From NCBI GenBank assembly GCA_027054335.1, contig JALUPA010000277.1, forward strand, positions 1 to 32,670: 32,670 nucleotides of DNA. Reading direction: 5' to 3'. Positions 7,257 through 14,791 of this stretch are shown in pieces. Below the pieces are notes generated by a model, which was not told where the DNA came from, made no database searches, and worked only from the letters and a program-made list of their open reading frames with translations. The position numbers were made by a program, and so were the translations under genes. Numbering within the stretch: the stretch's first letter is position 1; each line of letters begins with the position of its first letter. This stretch comes from Ardenticatenaceae bacterium. GTDB lineage: Bacteria; Chloroflexota; Anaerolineae; Promineifilales; Promineifilaceae.

Positions 7257-7901
7257 TCAGATTACGGCCGTTTCATCAGCATACAACACGACGATAAACC
7301 GTTTGGGGCCGTGCACGCCAATCGCCATCGTCTGCTCAATATCGGCCGTTTTGCTGGGGCCGCTGACGAAGACGAGGTTGGCGGGCAGTTCTCCCTGGTG
7401 GGAGGCGGTGAAGGTGAACAGATCGGCCGTGAGGCAAGAGGCGGGAACCAGGGCCAGATGGACGGGCGGCAGGAGGGTGGCTAACCGGCTCTGCCCTGCA
7501 CCGCTGCGGATGACGACGCTGCCCGTTTCCGCCAGGGCCGCCTCCGCGCCGCTGATGCCCAGGTCGGCTGCCGCGCAAAAGGCGCGCAAATCTCCATCCG
7601 TCTGGCCGACCTGGAACCAATCTACCTGCGGCCATTTTTCGCGCCAGGAGATGTCGGTTAACGGCCGTACCCCGTTCACCACCACTTTTTCCGCCCCCAG
7701 ATCAGCAATGACGTCCCCCACCCGCAGCAATGCTTCTGCCAGGCTGGCCGCGTGGATGACTTCTCCGTGGACGGCCGTAAGTGATTGGCTGAACCGTTCC
7801 GCCAGACCACTGAAATGACGCCGGGACTGCCAGGGAGCGGGCAGATCGGCTTCCCTGGTCTTGGCGCGTAATCGGGTTAGAATTTCGTCTCGTGGGTTCA
7901 A
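7257..7901 (-). CDS. lutC: LutC/YkgG-type LUD-domain protein
   Basis: Protein of 214 residues in the LUD family, whose LutC members belong to the LutABC iron-sulfur L-lactate dehydrogenase system. Signatures are GISGAEAALAETGSVVI in the middle and the C-terminal GPSKTADIEQTMAIGVHGPKR. Length fits LutC. The start is TTG at 7901-7899, with AGGAAA about eight bases upstream; no better ATG lies in frame. lutA and lutB are not beside it (its neighbours are the YccF gene and an IS remnant), so it is an orphan here and its link to lactate is by family only. Confidence 0.88.
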   Translation of the reverse strand: MNPRDEILTRLRAKTREADLPAPWQSRRHFSGLAERFSQSLTAVHGEVIHAASLAEALLRVGDVIADLGAEKVVVNGVRPLTDISWREKWPQVDWFQVGQTDGDLRAFCAAADLGISGAEAALAETGSVVIRSGAGQSRLATLLPPVHLALVPASCLTADLFTFTASHQGELPANLVFVSGPSKTADIEQTMAIGVHGPKRFIVVLYADETAVI

Positions 7902-8063
7902 TTGTCAGTTTCCTTTGTTGAGCCAATGGTAGCATGAAGTATAGGCGGCGTACAAGAGTTCATCAATTTCTTCAGCAATTCCAAATCTAAATTTGATGCG
8001 AAAAACCATTCCTCTTATGGTACTATACTTGCTTAAACTCACTCTGTTATGGAAAAAGAATAA

Positions 8064-8204
8064 ATGCTCAAGGGATTATCTTTAGGTCAGATTATCAATT
8101 ATGTCCGCGAAAACTGGCGCAAATTGCCGGATTCTCGAAAGCAGCATAACAATAATTTCAAGGGCATGGTTCATTTTGGGCAAAAGTATCTTTACAAATT
8201 GTAG
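8064..8204 (+). pseudogene. Transposase N-terminal remnant
   Basis: An ATG-started frame of 46 codons encodes a peptide whose first 32 residues (IINYVRENWRKLPDSRKQHNN) look like the N-terminus of an IS transposase with the LPD-R pattern; those proteins are several hundred residues long. After residue 32 the frame runs into the palindromic element at 8163-8290 and stops inside it. I read this as a decayed insertion sequence cut by a second element. The family call is from memory and is tentative. The rest of the 533-bp gap (7902-8434) holds no other gene that I can support. Confidence 0.4.
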
Positions 8205-8290
8205 AACGATTTTGCAAATCGTTCTCTGGGCGATTTGCAAAATCGCCCTACAAAGTGTTAAGCTGGTTTTCCGGGTTTTTGAACCATGCC
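8163..8290. repeat. 128-bp MITE-like palindromic element
   Basis: Ends are the 11-bp inverted repeat GGCATGGTTCA (8163-8173) / TGAACCATGCC (8280-8290). Inside is an outer stem TTGTAG/CTACAA enclosing two hairpins, AACGATTTTGCAAATCGTT and GGGCGATTTGCAAAATCGCCC. The plan (outer GTAG stem, two hairpins, CCAGA-like joint) is that of the 90-bp repeat at 3313 and 30391, but the stem sequences differ. Confidence 0.7.
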
Positions 8291-8434
8291 GATATGCTGA
8301 GATTGTAAATACATATCCTGCACATCAGTTCTTCATATCCTCTTCATACCTCCCGGTTATTCTTTGGGCAGTTCAGTAAACAAACAGCGGTGGTCAGATG
8401 GGCCGCCGCATAAGCGAAAAATGGAGAGTAAATC

Positions 8435-8980
8435 ATGAAAAAATTTTGGACAATGACAGGTTTGTTAGCAGTTTTTGTAGCAGTAGTGGCCTTGGTGGGC
8501 GTTACGGCCGTATCCGCCCAAGGCCCCGTTAATCCCGACGCCGTACCCGGCAGCGGGCAGCGGCACGGGCAGGTAGAAGGCAGCCATGGCGGCGGTCTGG
8601 GCATCATGGCCGTAGACGAAGCGGATATGCACGCCGCTCTGGCCGAAGCATTGGGACTGAGCGTGGCTGATTTTGAAGCGGCCATCGCCAACGGGGAAAC
8701 TCTGTCTACTCTGGCTCTGGTGCAAGGTGTGGATTTGGCCGATTTGCAGGCCGTGATGGCGTCGGTTCACGCGAATGCCGCTCAGGACGCTGTGGCGAAT
8801 GGCCTTGTCACCCAGGAGCAGGTAGACTGGATGCAAAGTCATCGCGGTGGACAGGCCGGACAAGGCGGTCAGGGTCGTATGGGCGTCCAGGGCGCAGCCG
8901 GAACGGGTAATATGACCCGCGGTGGACAGCACGGTGCTGGCGGCAATGGCGGCGACTGCATCTACGCTACAGCCCCATAG
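8435..8980 (+). CDS. Exported Gly/Gln-rich protein of unknown function
   Basis: The 181-residue product has a Sec signal peptide (MKKF, hydrophobic 8-24, likely cleavage after AVSA at 28). The middle part (about 62-125) is helical and contains an NG-x-VTQEQVD motif that recurs in the next gene. The tail is rich in Gly, Gln and Met (HRGGQAGQGGQGRMG). One Cys is near the end. I do not recognise a family; the helical part recalls small exported proteins of Firmicutes with similar motifs. GGAGAG precedes ATG by seven bases. A hairpin terminator at 9001 separates it from the cytochrome gene, so the two are probably separate units with a related envelope role. Confidence 0.75.
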   Translation: MKKFWTMTGLLAVFVAVVALVGVTAVSAQGPVNPDAVPGSGQRHGQVEGSHGGGLGIMAVDEADMHAALAEALGLSVADFEAAIANGETLSTLALVQGVDLADLQAVMASVHANAAQDAVANGLVTQEQVDWMQSHRGGQAGQGGQGRMGVQGAAGTGNMTRGGQHGAGGNGGDCIYATAP

Positions 8981-9000
8981 CTTATATATTTTGACTATTG

Positions 9001-9036
9001 AAGGGAGTGTTGTTACAACAACGCTCCCTTTTGTAT
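9001..9036 (+). terminator. Rho-independent terminator of the exported-protein gene
   Basis: AAGGGAGTGTTGTT pairs with AACAACGCTCCCTT around a four-base loop (one mismatch) and is followed by a short T-rich tail. It lies about 20 bp after the stop at 8980. Confidence 0.8.
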
Positions 9037-9058
9037 TGTATTTTACGAGGAGTTTAAG

Positions 9059-9907
9059 ATGAAGAAATTTGCTTTTATAATGTTGATCTTGTTCACGGCC
9101 GTATTAGCGGCTTGCGGTGTGTCTGAGACGGTTGAGGAAAACACGGCCGTTCCCAGCAATCCCCCGGCGGCAGAGGCAGAGGCTACGGCCGTTCCCCGGC
9201 AGGGCATGGGCATGGGCAACGGCATGGGGCCGGGCAGCGGTATGATGGCTCGCCACCGGGCTGTCGTCCCGGCCGAATATGCCGGTCTGACCAACCCCAT
9301 ACTGGCCGACGAGACGTCACTGGCGCGCGGCGCGGAAACTTACGCTAATCTGTGCGCCACCTGTCACGGTGATGGCGGCATGGGAGACGGCCCGGCCGGT
9401 GCGTCCCTCGATCCTGCCCCGGCCCCCATTGCCCATACCAGCCAGATGTTAGGTGACGATTACCTGTTCTGGCGTATCAGCGAGGGTGGGGCGATGGAAC
9501 CGTTCAACTCGGCCATGATTGCCTGGAAGGGCAGCCTGGATGAAGAGGCCCGCTGGGACGTGGTTAACTACATCCGCGCTTTGGGCAGCGGTCAGGTGAC
9601 GCCGGGCCAACGTATGGGTGGCGCCATGTTTGATCCGGTGGCGGAAGCAACCAAACAAGCAGACATGATAGCGGCGGCTGTGGCTCAGGGCGTCATTACT
9701 CCGGAGGAAGCGGATACGTTTACGGCCGTTCACGCGGAGCTAGAAATGGTGATGGCCGGGCAGCGAGACCAAATACAGGGCGGCATGGCCGATATGCAGG
9801 CGGAAATGTTGGCGGAATTGGTGGCAGACGGCCGTATCACCCAGGAGCAGGCCGACCAATTCAACGACATCCACGACCGTTTGCTGGCGGCCGGATTGAT
9901 GCAGTAG
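9059..9907 (+). CDS. c-type cytochrome lipoprotein
   Basis: Predicted membrane-anchored electron carrier of 282 residues. A lipoprotein signal ends LAAC with Cys19. A Met/Gly-rich linker (GMGMGNGMGPGSGMM, about 49-63) is followed by a class I cytochrome c domain at about 85-178. That domain has the haem motif CATCH (99-103) and GGAMEPF, whose M146 is a candidate axial ligand, before a final helix WDVVNYIRAL. The C-terminal 100 residues carry two copies of a helical unit, AQGVITPEEAD and ADGRITQEQAD, also seen once in the preceding gene. GAGGAG lies ahead of ATG. Such lipoproteins commonly serve respiratory complexes; no oxidase genes are in view. Confidence 0.88.
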   Translation: MKKFAFIMLILFTAVLAACGVSETVEENTAVPSNPPAAEAEATAVPRQGMGMGNGMGPGSGMMARHRAVVPAEYAGLTNPILADETSLARGAETYANLCATCHGDGGMGDGPAGASLDPAPAPIAHTSQMLGDDYLFWRISEGGAMEPFNSAMIAWKGSLDEEARWDVVNYIRALGSGQVTPGQRMGGAMFDPVAEATKQADMIAAAVAQGVITPEEADTFTAVHAELEMVMAGQRDQIQGGMADMQAEMLAELVADGRITQEQADQFNDIHDRLLAAGLMQ

Positions 9908-9979
9908 CCAGGCAGAAATAAGGTGTTCTGTAGTCCTGCGATTTATCGCGGGGCAGAGGCTTCCCAACTTTCCAACTGA

Positions 9980-10168
9980 TTGTCACTATGTTATGCTTGG
10001 TGTTGCAGGCGTCCGGCAGAGATAGGACGCGCCCAGGAAACCGGCATTATTGAGGTAGACCATCTCTGGCCCGCTTCGGAAAACCCGCCCGAAAATGAGT
10101 ACGCCTTGGAAAAACGAGCGCCATTTGAAGGGCCCGATATGCTTTATTTAGGTGCGGAATGTGAATAA
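9980..10168 (+). pseudogene. Small frame or gene remnant overlapping the sugar kinase start
   Basis: An open frame of up to 62 codons with no in-frame ATG near its beginning (only TTG at 9980) and no ribosome site ends in TAA that overlaps the kinase ATG as TAATG. The peptide's last 45 residues look protein-like (TGIIEVDHLWPASENPPE, then GPDMLYLG) but match no family I know. The overlap suggests coupled translation or the surviving 3' end of a lost upstream gene. The 70 bp before it hold a weak hairpin CCTGCGAT/ATCGCGGG after the cytochrome stop. Confidence 0.3.
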
Positions 10169-11217
10169 TGAACGATCAACCGACTCGTATCGTTAACGCC
10201 GTTGCCCCCATTCGCATTTGCGATAATGGCGGCTGGACGGATACCTGGTTTGCCGAATACGGCCGTATCTTCAACATCGCCGTCTATCCCTACGCCGAAG
10301 TGCAAATCGAACTGTTCCCCAACGACGGGCAGCGGGAACGCATCACCATCTACGCCGAGAATTTTGGCGAGCGGTACGCTTTGCAGCCGGATACGCCCGG
10401 TTGGGATCGCCACCCTCTGCTGGAAGCAGCTATTGAGCGTATGGGTGTGCCCCAGGAGTGGGCTGTCCAGCTAACCATCTTCTCCGAAGCGCCCGCTGGG
10501 GCTTCTACCGGCACGTCCGCCGCTGTAACTGTGGCCCTGATTGGCGCGCTGGACTGCCTGACGCCGGGCCGCCTGACGCCGCACGAAGTAGCTGCCGTGG
10601 CTCAGTCGGTGGAGACGGACATGCTGGGGCAGCAGTGCGGCATCCAGGATCAGTTGTGTTCTGCTTACGGCGGCATCAACTACATTGAGATGTTTGCCTA
10701 CCCGCACGCCGCTGTTTCTCAACTGCACCTTCCTAATGACGTCTGGTGGGAGCTGGAGCGGCGGCTGGTGTTGATTTATCTGGGCAAGTCGCACAGTTCC
10801 TCGGCCGTGCATGAGATGGTGATTCGGGAATTGGAGGATGCCGGGCCGGAGAATCCCAAACTGAAGGCGCTGCGGGCTACGGCCGTGCCTTCCCGCAATG
10901 CCCTCTACGCCGGGGATTTTGCCGCCCTGGGCCGGGCGATGATGACCAACACCGAAGCCCAGCGCCGCCTCCATCCCGATCTGGTCAGCCTGGAAGCGCA
11001 GCGGGTGATTGAGATTGCTCAGGCGCACGGCGCATTAGGCTGGAAGGTCAATGGGGCCGGCGGCGATGGCGGCAGCCTGACCCTTTTGTGCGGCCCCCGT
11101 TCTTCCGTGCGGCGGGCAATGATCCGGGAAATTGAGACAGACAATGACCTTTTTCAAAATATCCCCATTTACCTGAGCCGCTACGGTTTGCGGGTGTGGG
11201 AACGGCCAAACCTCTGA
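10168..11217 (+). CDS. GHMP-family sugar kinase (HddA/fucokinase-like)
   Basis: ATP-dependent small-molecule kinase of 349 residues. N-terminal APIRICDNGGWTD (about 13-25) fits the substrate strand of heptose- and fucose-type GHMP kinases. The ATP-binding motif is EAPAGASTGTSAAV (107-120), the middle contains GQQCGIQDQLCSAYGG, and the C-terminal motif is VNGAGGDGGSL (about 291-301). Family members phosphorylate D-glycero-D-manno-heptose 7-phosphate or L-fucose, so the true substrate is not fixed by sequence. It is followed 51 bp later by a xylose-isomerase-like gene, suggesting a kinase plus isomerase sugar pathway. The start overlaps the previous stop (TAATG). Confidence 0.87.
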   Translation: MNDQPTRIVNAVAPIRICDNGGWTDTWFAEYGRIFNIAVYPYAEVQIELFPNDGQRERITIYAENFGERYALQPDTPGWDRHPLLEAAIERMGVPQEWAVQLTIFSEAPAGASTGTSAAVTVALIGALDCLTPGRLTPHEVAAVAQSVETDMLGQQCGIQDQLCSAYGGINYIEMFAYPHAAVSQLHLPNDVWWELERRLVLIYLGKSHSSSAVHEMVIRELEDAGPENPKLKALRATAVPSRNALYAGDFAALGRAMMTNTEAQRRLHPDLVSLEAQRVIEIAQAHGALGWKVNGAGGDGGSLTLLCGPRSSVRRAMIREIETDNDLFQNIPIYLSRYGLRVWERPNL

Positions 11218-11250
11218 GGTGACAGTCACTTTTGAAGTGACTGTCACCTC
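11216..11250. repeat. Perfect palindrome between kinase and isomerase genes
   Basis: GGTGACAGTCACTT and AAGTGACTGTCACC pair perfectly around TTG, starting inside the kinase stop codon. One arm recurs at 29237-29253. There is no T run, so it may stabilise or process the message rather than end it. Confidence 0.75.
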
Positions 11251-11268
11251 CAAGAAAGGAGTGTAATC

Positions 11269-12303
11269 ATGGAAAAATATGGCTATCGTTTTTCGTTTGG
11301 CCCCTGGAATATTCACGAAGGCGCTGACCCGTTTGGTCCGGCGGTACGGCCGTCGCGCAGTTTTGCCGATAAGTTAGCCGTCTACAAAGAACTGGGCTTC
11401 GACGCCGTGCAGTTCCACGACGACGACGCCGTGCCCCATCTGGACGACCTGACCCCGGCGCAAATTCAGGCCGAGGCGGCTGCCTGGCGGCAAACGTTGG
11501 CGGATAATGGCCTGACGGCTGAATTTGTCGCTCCCCGCCTCTGGGAACACCCCCTGACCATTGACGGCGCATTCACTGCCAATGACGCCAACGCCCGCCA
11601 GTACGCATTAGACCGCGCCAGAAAAGCAGCCGATATTGCCCGTGAACTGGGTACAAACCTGATGGTTTTGTGGCTGGCGCGGGAAGGGACGTACCTGCGT
11701 GAAGCCAAAGACGCGGTGTGGGCCACACAGCAATTGGTGGAAGCCATTAACATGCTCCTGGCTTATGATTCCGAACTACGCATAGTGATTGAGCCAAAGC
11801 CCAATGAGCCGATGGATCAGGCATACATTCCCACGATGGGGCACGGGCTGGCATTGGGGATGCAGACGGATGATCCCAGTCGCGTGGGCGTTCTCATGGA
11901 ATCGGCCCATGCGGTATTGGCCGGTTTAGATCCCTCCGACGAAATTGCTTTTGCCTTGGCCTTTGGCAAATTATGGAGCGTCCATCTGAATGACCAGAAC
12001 GGCCTAAAATATGACCAGGATCGCTCTTTCGGGGCGATTGATTTGCGCCGGGCGTTTAACCAGGTGCGGGTGCTGGACGAGAATCGCTACTGGGAAATCG
12101 GCATGGTGGGGCTGGACGTGAAGGCGCTGCGTACCCAACCGGCGGACATGGCTACCAAGCATTTGCGCAACAGTTTGCATACCTTCCTCCGCCTGGTGGA
12201 ACGTTCCCGCTCTCTTGACCGCACGGCCGTTGCCGATCTCATTACCGCCCGCGATTACGAAGAACTGGATTGGCTCATCCTCAACCATTTGCTTGGCTCG
12301 TGA
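11269..12303 (+). CDS. Xylose-isomerase-like TIM-barrel sugar isomerase with an altered metal ligand
   Basis: Aldose-ketose isomerase fold, 344 residues versus about 388 for actinobacterial XylA (shorter at the C-terminus). Conserved: FHDDD (H50, D53), WLAREG (W135), EPKPNEP (E175, K177), MESAH (E211, H214), NGLKYDQD (D249, D251) and LDVK (D283, K285). The Asp that follows HI in the Streptomyces motif HIDLNGQ, a metal-1 ligand (D245), is replaced by H239 here (SVHLNDQ). This may change metal or substrate preference. Ribosome site AAAGGAG precedes ATG. It lies between a GHMP kinase and a nucleotidyltransferase; no xylulokinase of the usual FGGY type is in view. Confidence 0.86.
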   Translation: MEKYGYRFSFGPWNIHEGADPFGPAVRPSRSFADKLAVYKELGFDAVQFHDDDAVPHLDDLTPAQIQAEAAAWRQTLADNGLTAEFVAPRLWEHPLTIDGAFTANDANARQYALDRARKAADIARELGTNLMVLWLAREGTYLREAKDAVWATQQLVEAINMLLAYDSELRIVIEPKPNEPMDQAYIPTMGHGLALGMQTDDPSRVGVLMESAHAVLAGLDPSDEIAFALAFGKLWSVHLNDQNGLKYDQDRSFGAIDLRRAFNQVRVLDENRYWEIGMVGLDVKALRTQPADMATKHLRNSLHTFLRLVERSRSLDRTAVADLITARDYEELDWLILNHLLGS

Positions 12304-12304
12304 A

Positions 12305-12856
12305 ATGGTAGCGGAAAATCTCGCGTATCCAGACGTTCATGCGCCGGGGCGTTTAGCAGGGGAAATGTCCCAGTATTTTGCCCGTTTCCCGTTTGTTAAT
12401 CGAGTACTCGTTTTTGGCAGTTTGGCCAGAGGGGAAGGGGATCGCTGGTCAGACGTGGATATATTGGTGGTTACCGCTGGCGGCAGCACACAGCATTGGC
12501 GATTGTTTGCCGGTTTACGTCAGCGCAAGCCAATTTTACATCACTATATCTTTACTCCGCGCGTGGAACCGGTCGGCGGCAACGTGTTGGGCATTGTTTT
12601 CCGAGATGAATCGGTCTTTCATAACCTTGATTTGAATTTTATGTCGTCGTCAGAGTTTTTGTTACCGGATGCTTTGGAGCGGTTTGGTTACGTCAAAGAG
12701 CTGTATGTAGCGGATCGTCGTCACCCGGTAAGCGGCAAAGACGTACCTTACCCGGAAGTTGTAATTGATCCCGACGAAAGACGTATCGGGCTAGGTATTC
12801 ACTCTGGCGCGAATCTACCTCAAGATCGCCGATCAGGTGCTGATGTCTTGTCGTAA
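12305..12856 (+). CDS. MNT-type nucleotidyltransferase, 3' end probably frameshifted
   Basis: The start ATG lies one base after the isomerase stop. The product contains the polymerase-beta-like motif GSLARGEGDRWSDVDI, i.e. GS-x10-DxD, so it should transfer a nucleotide to an unknown acceptor. The last 22 residues in this frame look random. The +1 frame from about 12798 reads TLARIYLKIADQVLMSCRK, which looks like genuine helical protein, so an indel near 12790-12800 is likely. In that frame reading continues into the 100-bp palindromic element at 12869 and stops at about 12978. The gene is therefore probably a recent pseudogene or carries a sequencing error. Confidence 0.7.
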   Translation: MVAENLAYPDVHAPGRLAGEMSQYFARFPFVNRVLVFGSLARGEGDRWSDVDILVVTAGGSTQHWRLFAGLRQRKPILHHYIFTPRVEPVGGNVLGIVFRDESVFHNLDLNFMSSSEFLLPDALERFGYVKELYVADRRHPVSGKDVPYPEVVIDPDERRIGLGIHSGANLPQDRRSGADVLS

Positions 12857-12868
12857 GCATTCAGCCCC

Positions 12869-12968
12869 CTCGTTCCACGCTCCGCGTGGAATGCCCCTGC
12901 CAGACGCTCCGCGTCGCGTGGACGCAGAGCGTCCGGGTGGGCATTCCCACGTAGAACGCGGGAACGAG
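12869..12968. repeat. 100-bp palindromic element with CTCGTTCC ends
   Basis: The element begins CTCGTTCCACGC and ends GCGGGAACGAG, an inverted repeat. Inside, AGACGCTCCGCGTC and GACGCAGAGCGTCC form a second pairing, and GGAATGCCC pairs with GGGCATTCC. I recognise the pattern (GTTCCCACGCTC...GTGGGAATGC) as a nomadic palindrome found in genomes of several phyla; this is from memory. It sits exactly after the damaged 3' end of the nucleotidyltransferase. Confidence 0.75.
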
Positions 12969-13014
12969 ATGGGTGAGTAAAATGGCAACAGAAAACATTG
13001 AACAAGGAGTGTTT

Positions 13015-13467
13015 ATGGAAGTCACCTCGATGAAATCATTTCAGAAATGGGTTTTCGGCGCAGGTGTTTTTAACGTAGTGGCAGCTTTCCCCCTGGCGAT
13101 GCCGTTCTTGTACCGGTCGTACTATGCTCTTTTTAATAACCTGAATCACAAGATGGGTCTGGGTGGTATGGATTTAGAGCTGCCTGTCGCCGGCGTTAAT
13201 ATGTTGTTCATCAACACGGCGGGCCTGGCTTTGGCTTTAGTGGGTTTAATGCTCATTTACGCTTCGGCCAATCTAAAAACCAGAGTCGGTATTCCTTTCT
13301 TGAATGCTATCATTCGGCTTATCTTTTCAGGTTTGCTCATTTATTACATAATTGCGGAGAACATTTCGAGAATACTTGTACCCCTGGCGGTTATTGACGT
13401 CGTGATCGCCGGTGTGTTTCTGTATTTCATCTTTCAACTCAGGAGAACTTTCTGTTCGTACCGATGA
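13015..13467 (+). CDS. Small four-helix membrane protein of unknown function
   Basis: 150 residues when started at ATG 13015, which is preceded by AAGGAG at six bases; an in-frame ATG at 12982 lacks a site. Four hydrophobic segments are evident, around 12-34, 57-80, 91-109 and 112-133, with a short basic tail LRRTFCSYR. I know no named family; the layout is like the many conserved four-helix integral membrane proteins of bacteria. It stands alone, with a palindromic element before it and a 182-bp spacer after it that contains two ACGGCCGT octamers and the LCP promoter. Confidence 0.75.
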   Translation: MEVTSMKSFQKWVFGAGVFNVVAAFPLAMPFLYRSYYALFNNLNHKMGLGGMDLELPVAGVNMLFINTAGLALALVGLMLIYASANLKTRVGIPFLNAIIRLIFSGLLIYYIIAENISRILVPLAVIDVVIAGVFLYFIFQLRRTFCSYR

Positions 13468-13605
13468 ACAGGTTTACGGTGTCAAGCGGGCATGTAGGTG
13501 TTTGTCATCCATTCCCCTCATTGGAGGCGCTTCACCTTTACGGCCGTGAACATGATTAGTAGGTAAATCAACGAGCAATCACCCTGTATTACGGCCGTTT
13601 GCCGG

Positions 13606-13611
13606 TATAAT
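13606..13611 (+). promoter_or_regulatory. -10 element for the LCP gene
   Basis: TATAAT lies 38 bp upstream of the LCP start. The -35 region (CTGTAT, 13585-13590) is poor. An ACGGCCGT octamer occupies the spacer just upstream. Confidence 0.45.
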
Positions 13612-13649
13612 CATAAGTCGTTTGGTAAATTCATAACAATGAGGGTTTT

Positions 13650-14705
13650 ATGCAACATTCCAATCGAACGTCATTACCCGGCTGGCTGGTTTATGCGTTG
13701 GGCGGTGCGTTTGTTTTTTCTATGGCGGCCGTCCTGGTTTTTGCCTGGCTGACCTATCAAATTATCATCAATCGGGAGGTGAACCCGTTGGGCGGGCCGG
13801 AGCAGACGGAACTGGCATTGGGTCAGGGCGGCCCGGCTCCTGTGCCTACCATGATTATCGGCCGGCCCACGCCTACCGTGGCTCCCACGCGGGTTCCCTG
13901 GACAGGGACGGAGCGGGTCAACATCCTGCTCATGGGTATTGACCGGCGGCCCGGCGAACCGTTTATTTCCCGCACGGACACGTTGATGCTGCTGTCTTAC
14001 GATCCGGTGGGGAGTACGGCGTCCATCTTGTCTATTCCCCGTGATTTGTACGTGAGTATTCCGGGATACGGCCGTGATCGCATCAACACCGCTTTCGTTT
14101 ACGGCTCATTAGGCAATAACCCGCGCGGCGGGGCAGAATTAGCCATGGAGACCATTCAGTACAATCTGGGCGTCCCTGTTCACCATTACATTATGGTAGA
14201 TTTCAGCGCCGTGGAGCAGGGGGTGGATGCGCTGGGCGGCATTGAGGTGAATGTGCCCTCACCCATCAACGATCCCCAGTACCCGGACATGAATTATGGC
14301 TACGATCCGCTTTACATTCCGGCCGGTTTGCAGCATTTTGACGGGGAGACGGCTCTCAAATACGCCCGCACCCGGCACGGTAACAGCGACATTAACCGGG
14401 CGGAACGCCAGCAGCAGGTCATTCTGGCGGTGCGGGACAAGGCGCTTTCTTTGGGTTTGCCGCAGCTCATTGCCCAGGCCCCCCTCTTTTACCGGCAGCT
14501 TGAACAAGGCATCCGCACGGATTTGAGCCTGGACGAATTGATCAAACTGGCCTGGGCTGTGGGCGACATTCCTTCAGAAAATATCTATAATGAGGTTATT
14601 GGCTTGGATATGGTGTCCAGTTACCAAACGCCGCAGGGCGCGTCTGTCCTCATTCTGGACAACGCCAAAGTTGCGCCCCTCATTCAGCGGCTGTTTTATG
14701 AGTAG
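13650..14705 (+). CDS. LytR-CpsA-Psr (LCP) family protein
   Basis: Membrane-anchored phosphotransferase family that attaches glycopolymers to the cell envelope. Of 351 residues, 14-36 form one N-terminal membrane segment; a Pro/Thr-rich linker follows to about 87; the LCP domain covers about 88-260. Hallmarks are NILLMGIDRR, SRTDTLMLLSYDP, SILSIPRDLYVSIPG, INTAFVYGS, VDFSAVEQGVDALGGIEVNV, and ALKYARTRHGNSDINRAERQQQV with the arginines of the lipid-phosphate site. The C-terminal 90 residues are a less conserved extension. GAGGG precedes ATG. It has its own promoter and ends in a strong hairpin. The exact polymer acceptor cannot be told. Confidence 0.92.
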   Translation: MQHSNRTSLPGWLVYALGGAFVFSMAAVLVFAWLTYQIIINREVNPLGGPEQTELALGQGGPAPVPTMIIGRPTPTVAPTRVPWTGTERVNILLMGIDRRPGEPFISRTDTLMLLSYDPVGSTASILSIPRDLYVSIPGYGRDRINTAFVYGSLGNNPRGGAELAMETIQYNLGVPVHHYIMVDFSAVEQGVDALGGIEVNVPSPINDPQYPDMNYGYDPLYIPAGLQHFDGETALKYARTRHGNSDINRAERQQQVILAVRDKALSLGLPQLIAQAPLFYRQLEQGIRTDLSLDELIKLAWAVGDIPSENIYNEVIGLDMVSSYQTPQGASVLILDNAKVAPLIQRLFYE

Positions 14706-14706
14706 A

Positions 14707-14776
14707 ATCCGCAGATTACGCAGATTTACGCAGATTTTATTCGGTTCAATCTGCGCAATCTGCGTAATCTGCGGAT
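14707..14776. repeat. Reiterated-word hairpin after the LCP gene
   Basis: Left arm contains ATCCGCAGATTACGCAGATT and a further word; the right arm is its near-perfect complement with the words AATCTGCG repeated three times. Arms are about 30 bp. The word period is 9-10 bp. It ends just before the ribosome site of the next gene, so it may also tune that leader. Confidence 0.8.
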
Positions 14777-14791
14777 AAAAAAGGAGTGGGA

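Noticed and set aside
7106-8434. tRNA or small RNA gene in the gaps around lutC
   Set aside because: The foldable parts are the short inverted repeats listed; no cloverleaf with TTCRA-type T-loop was found.
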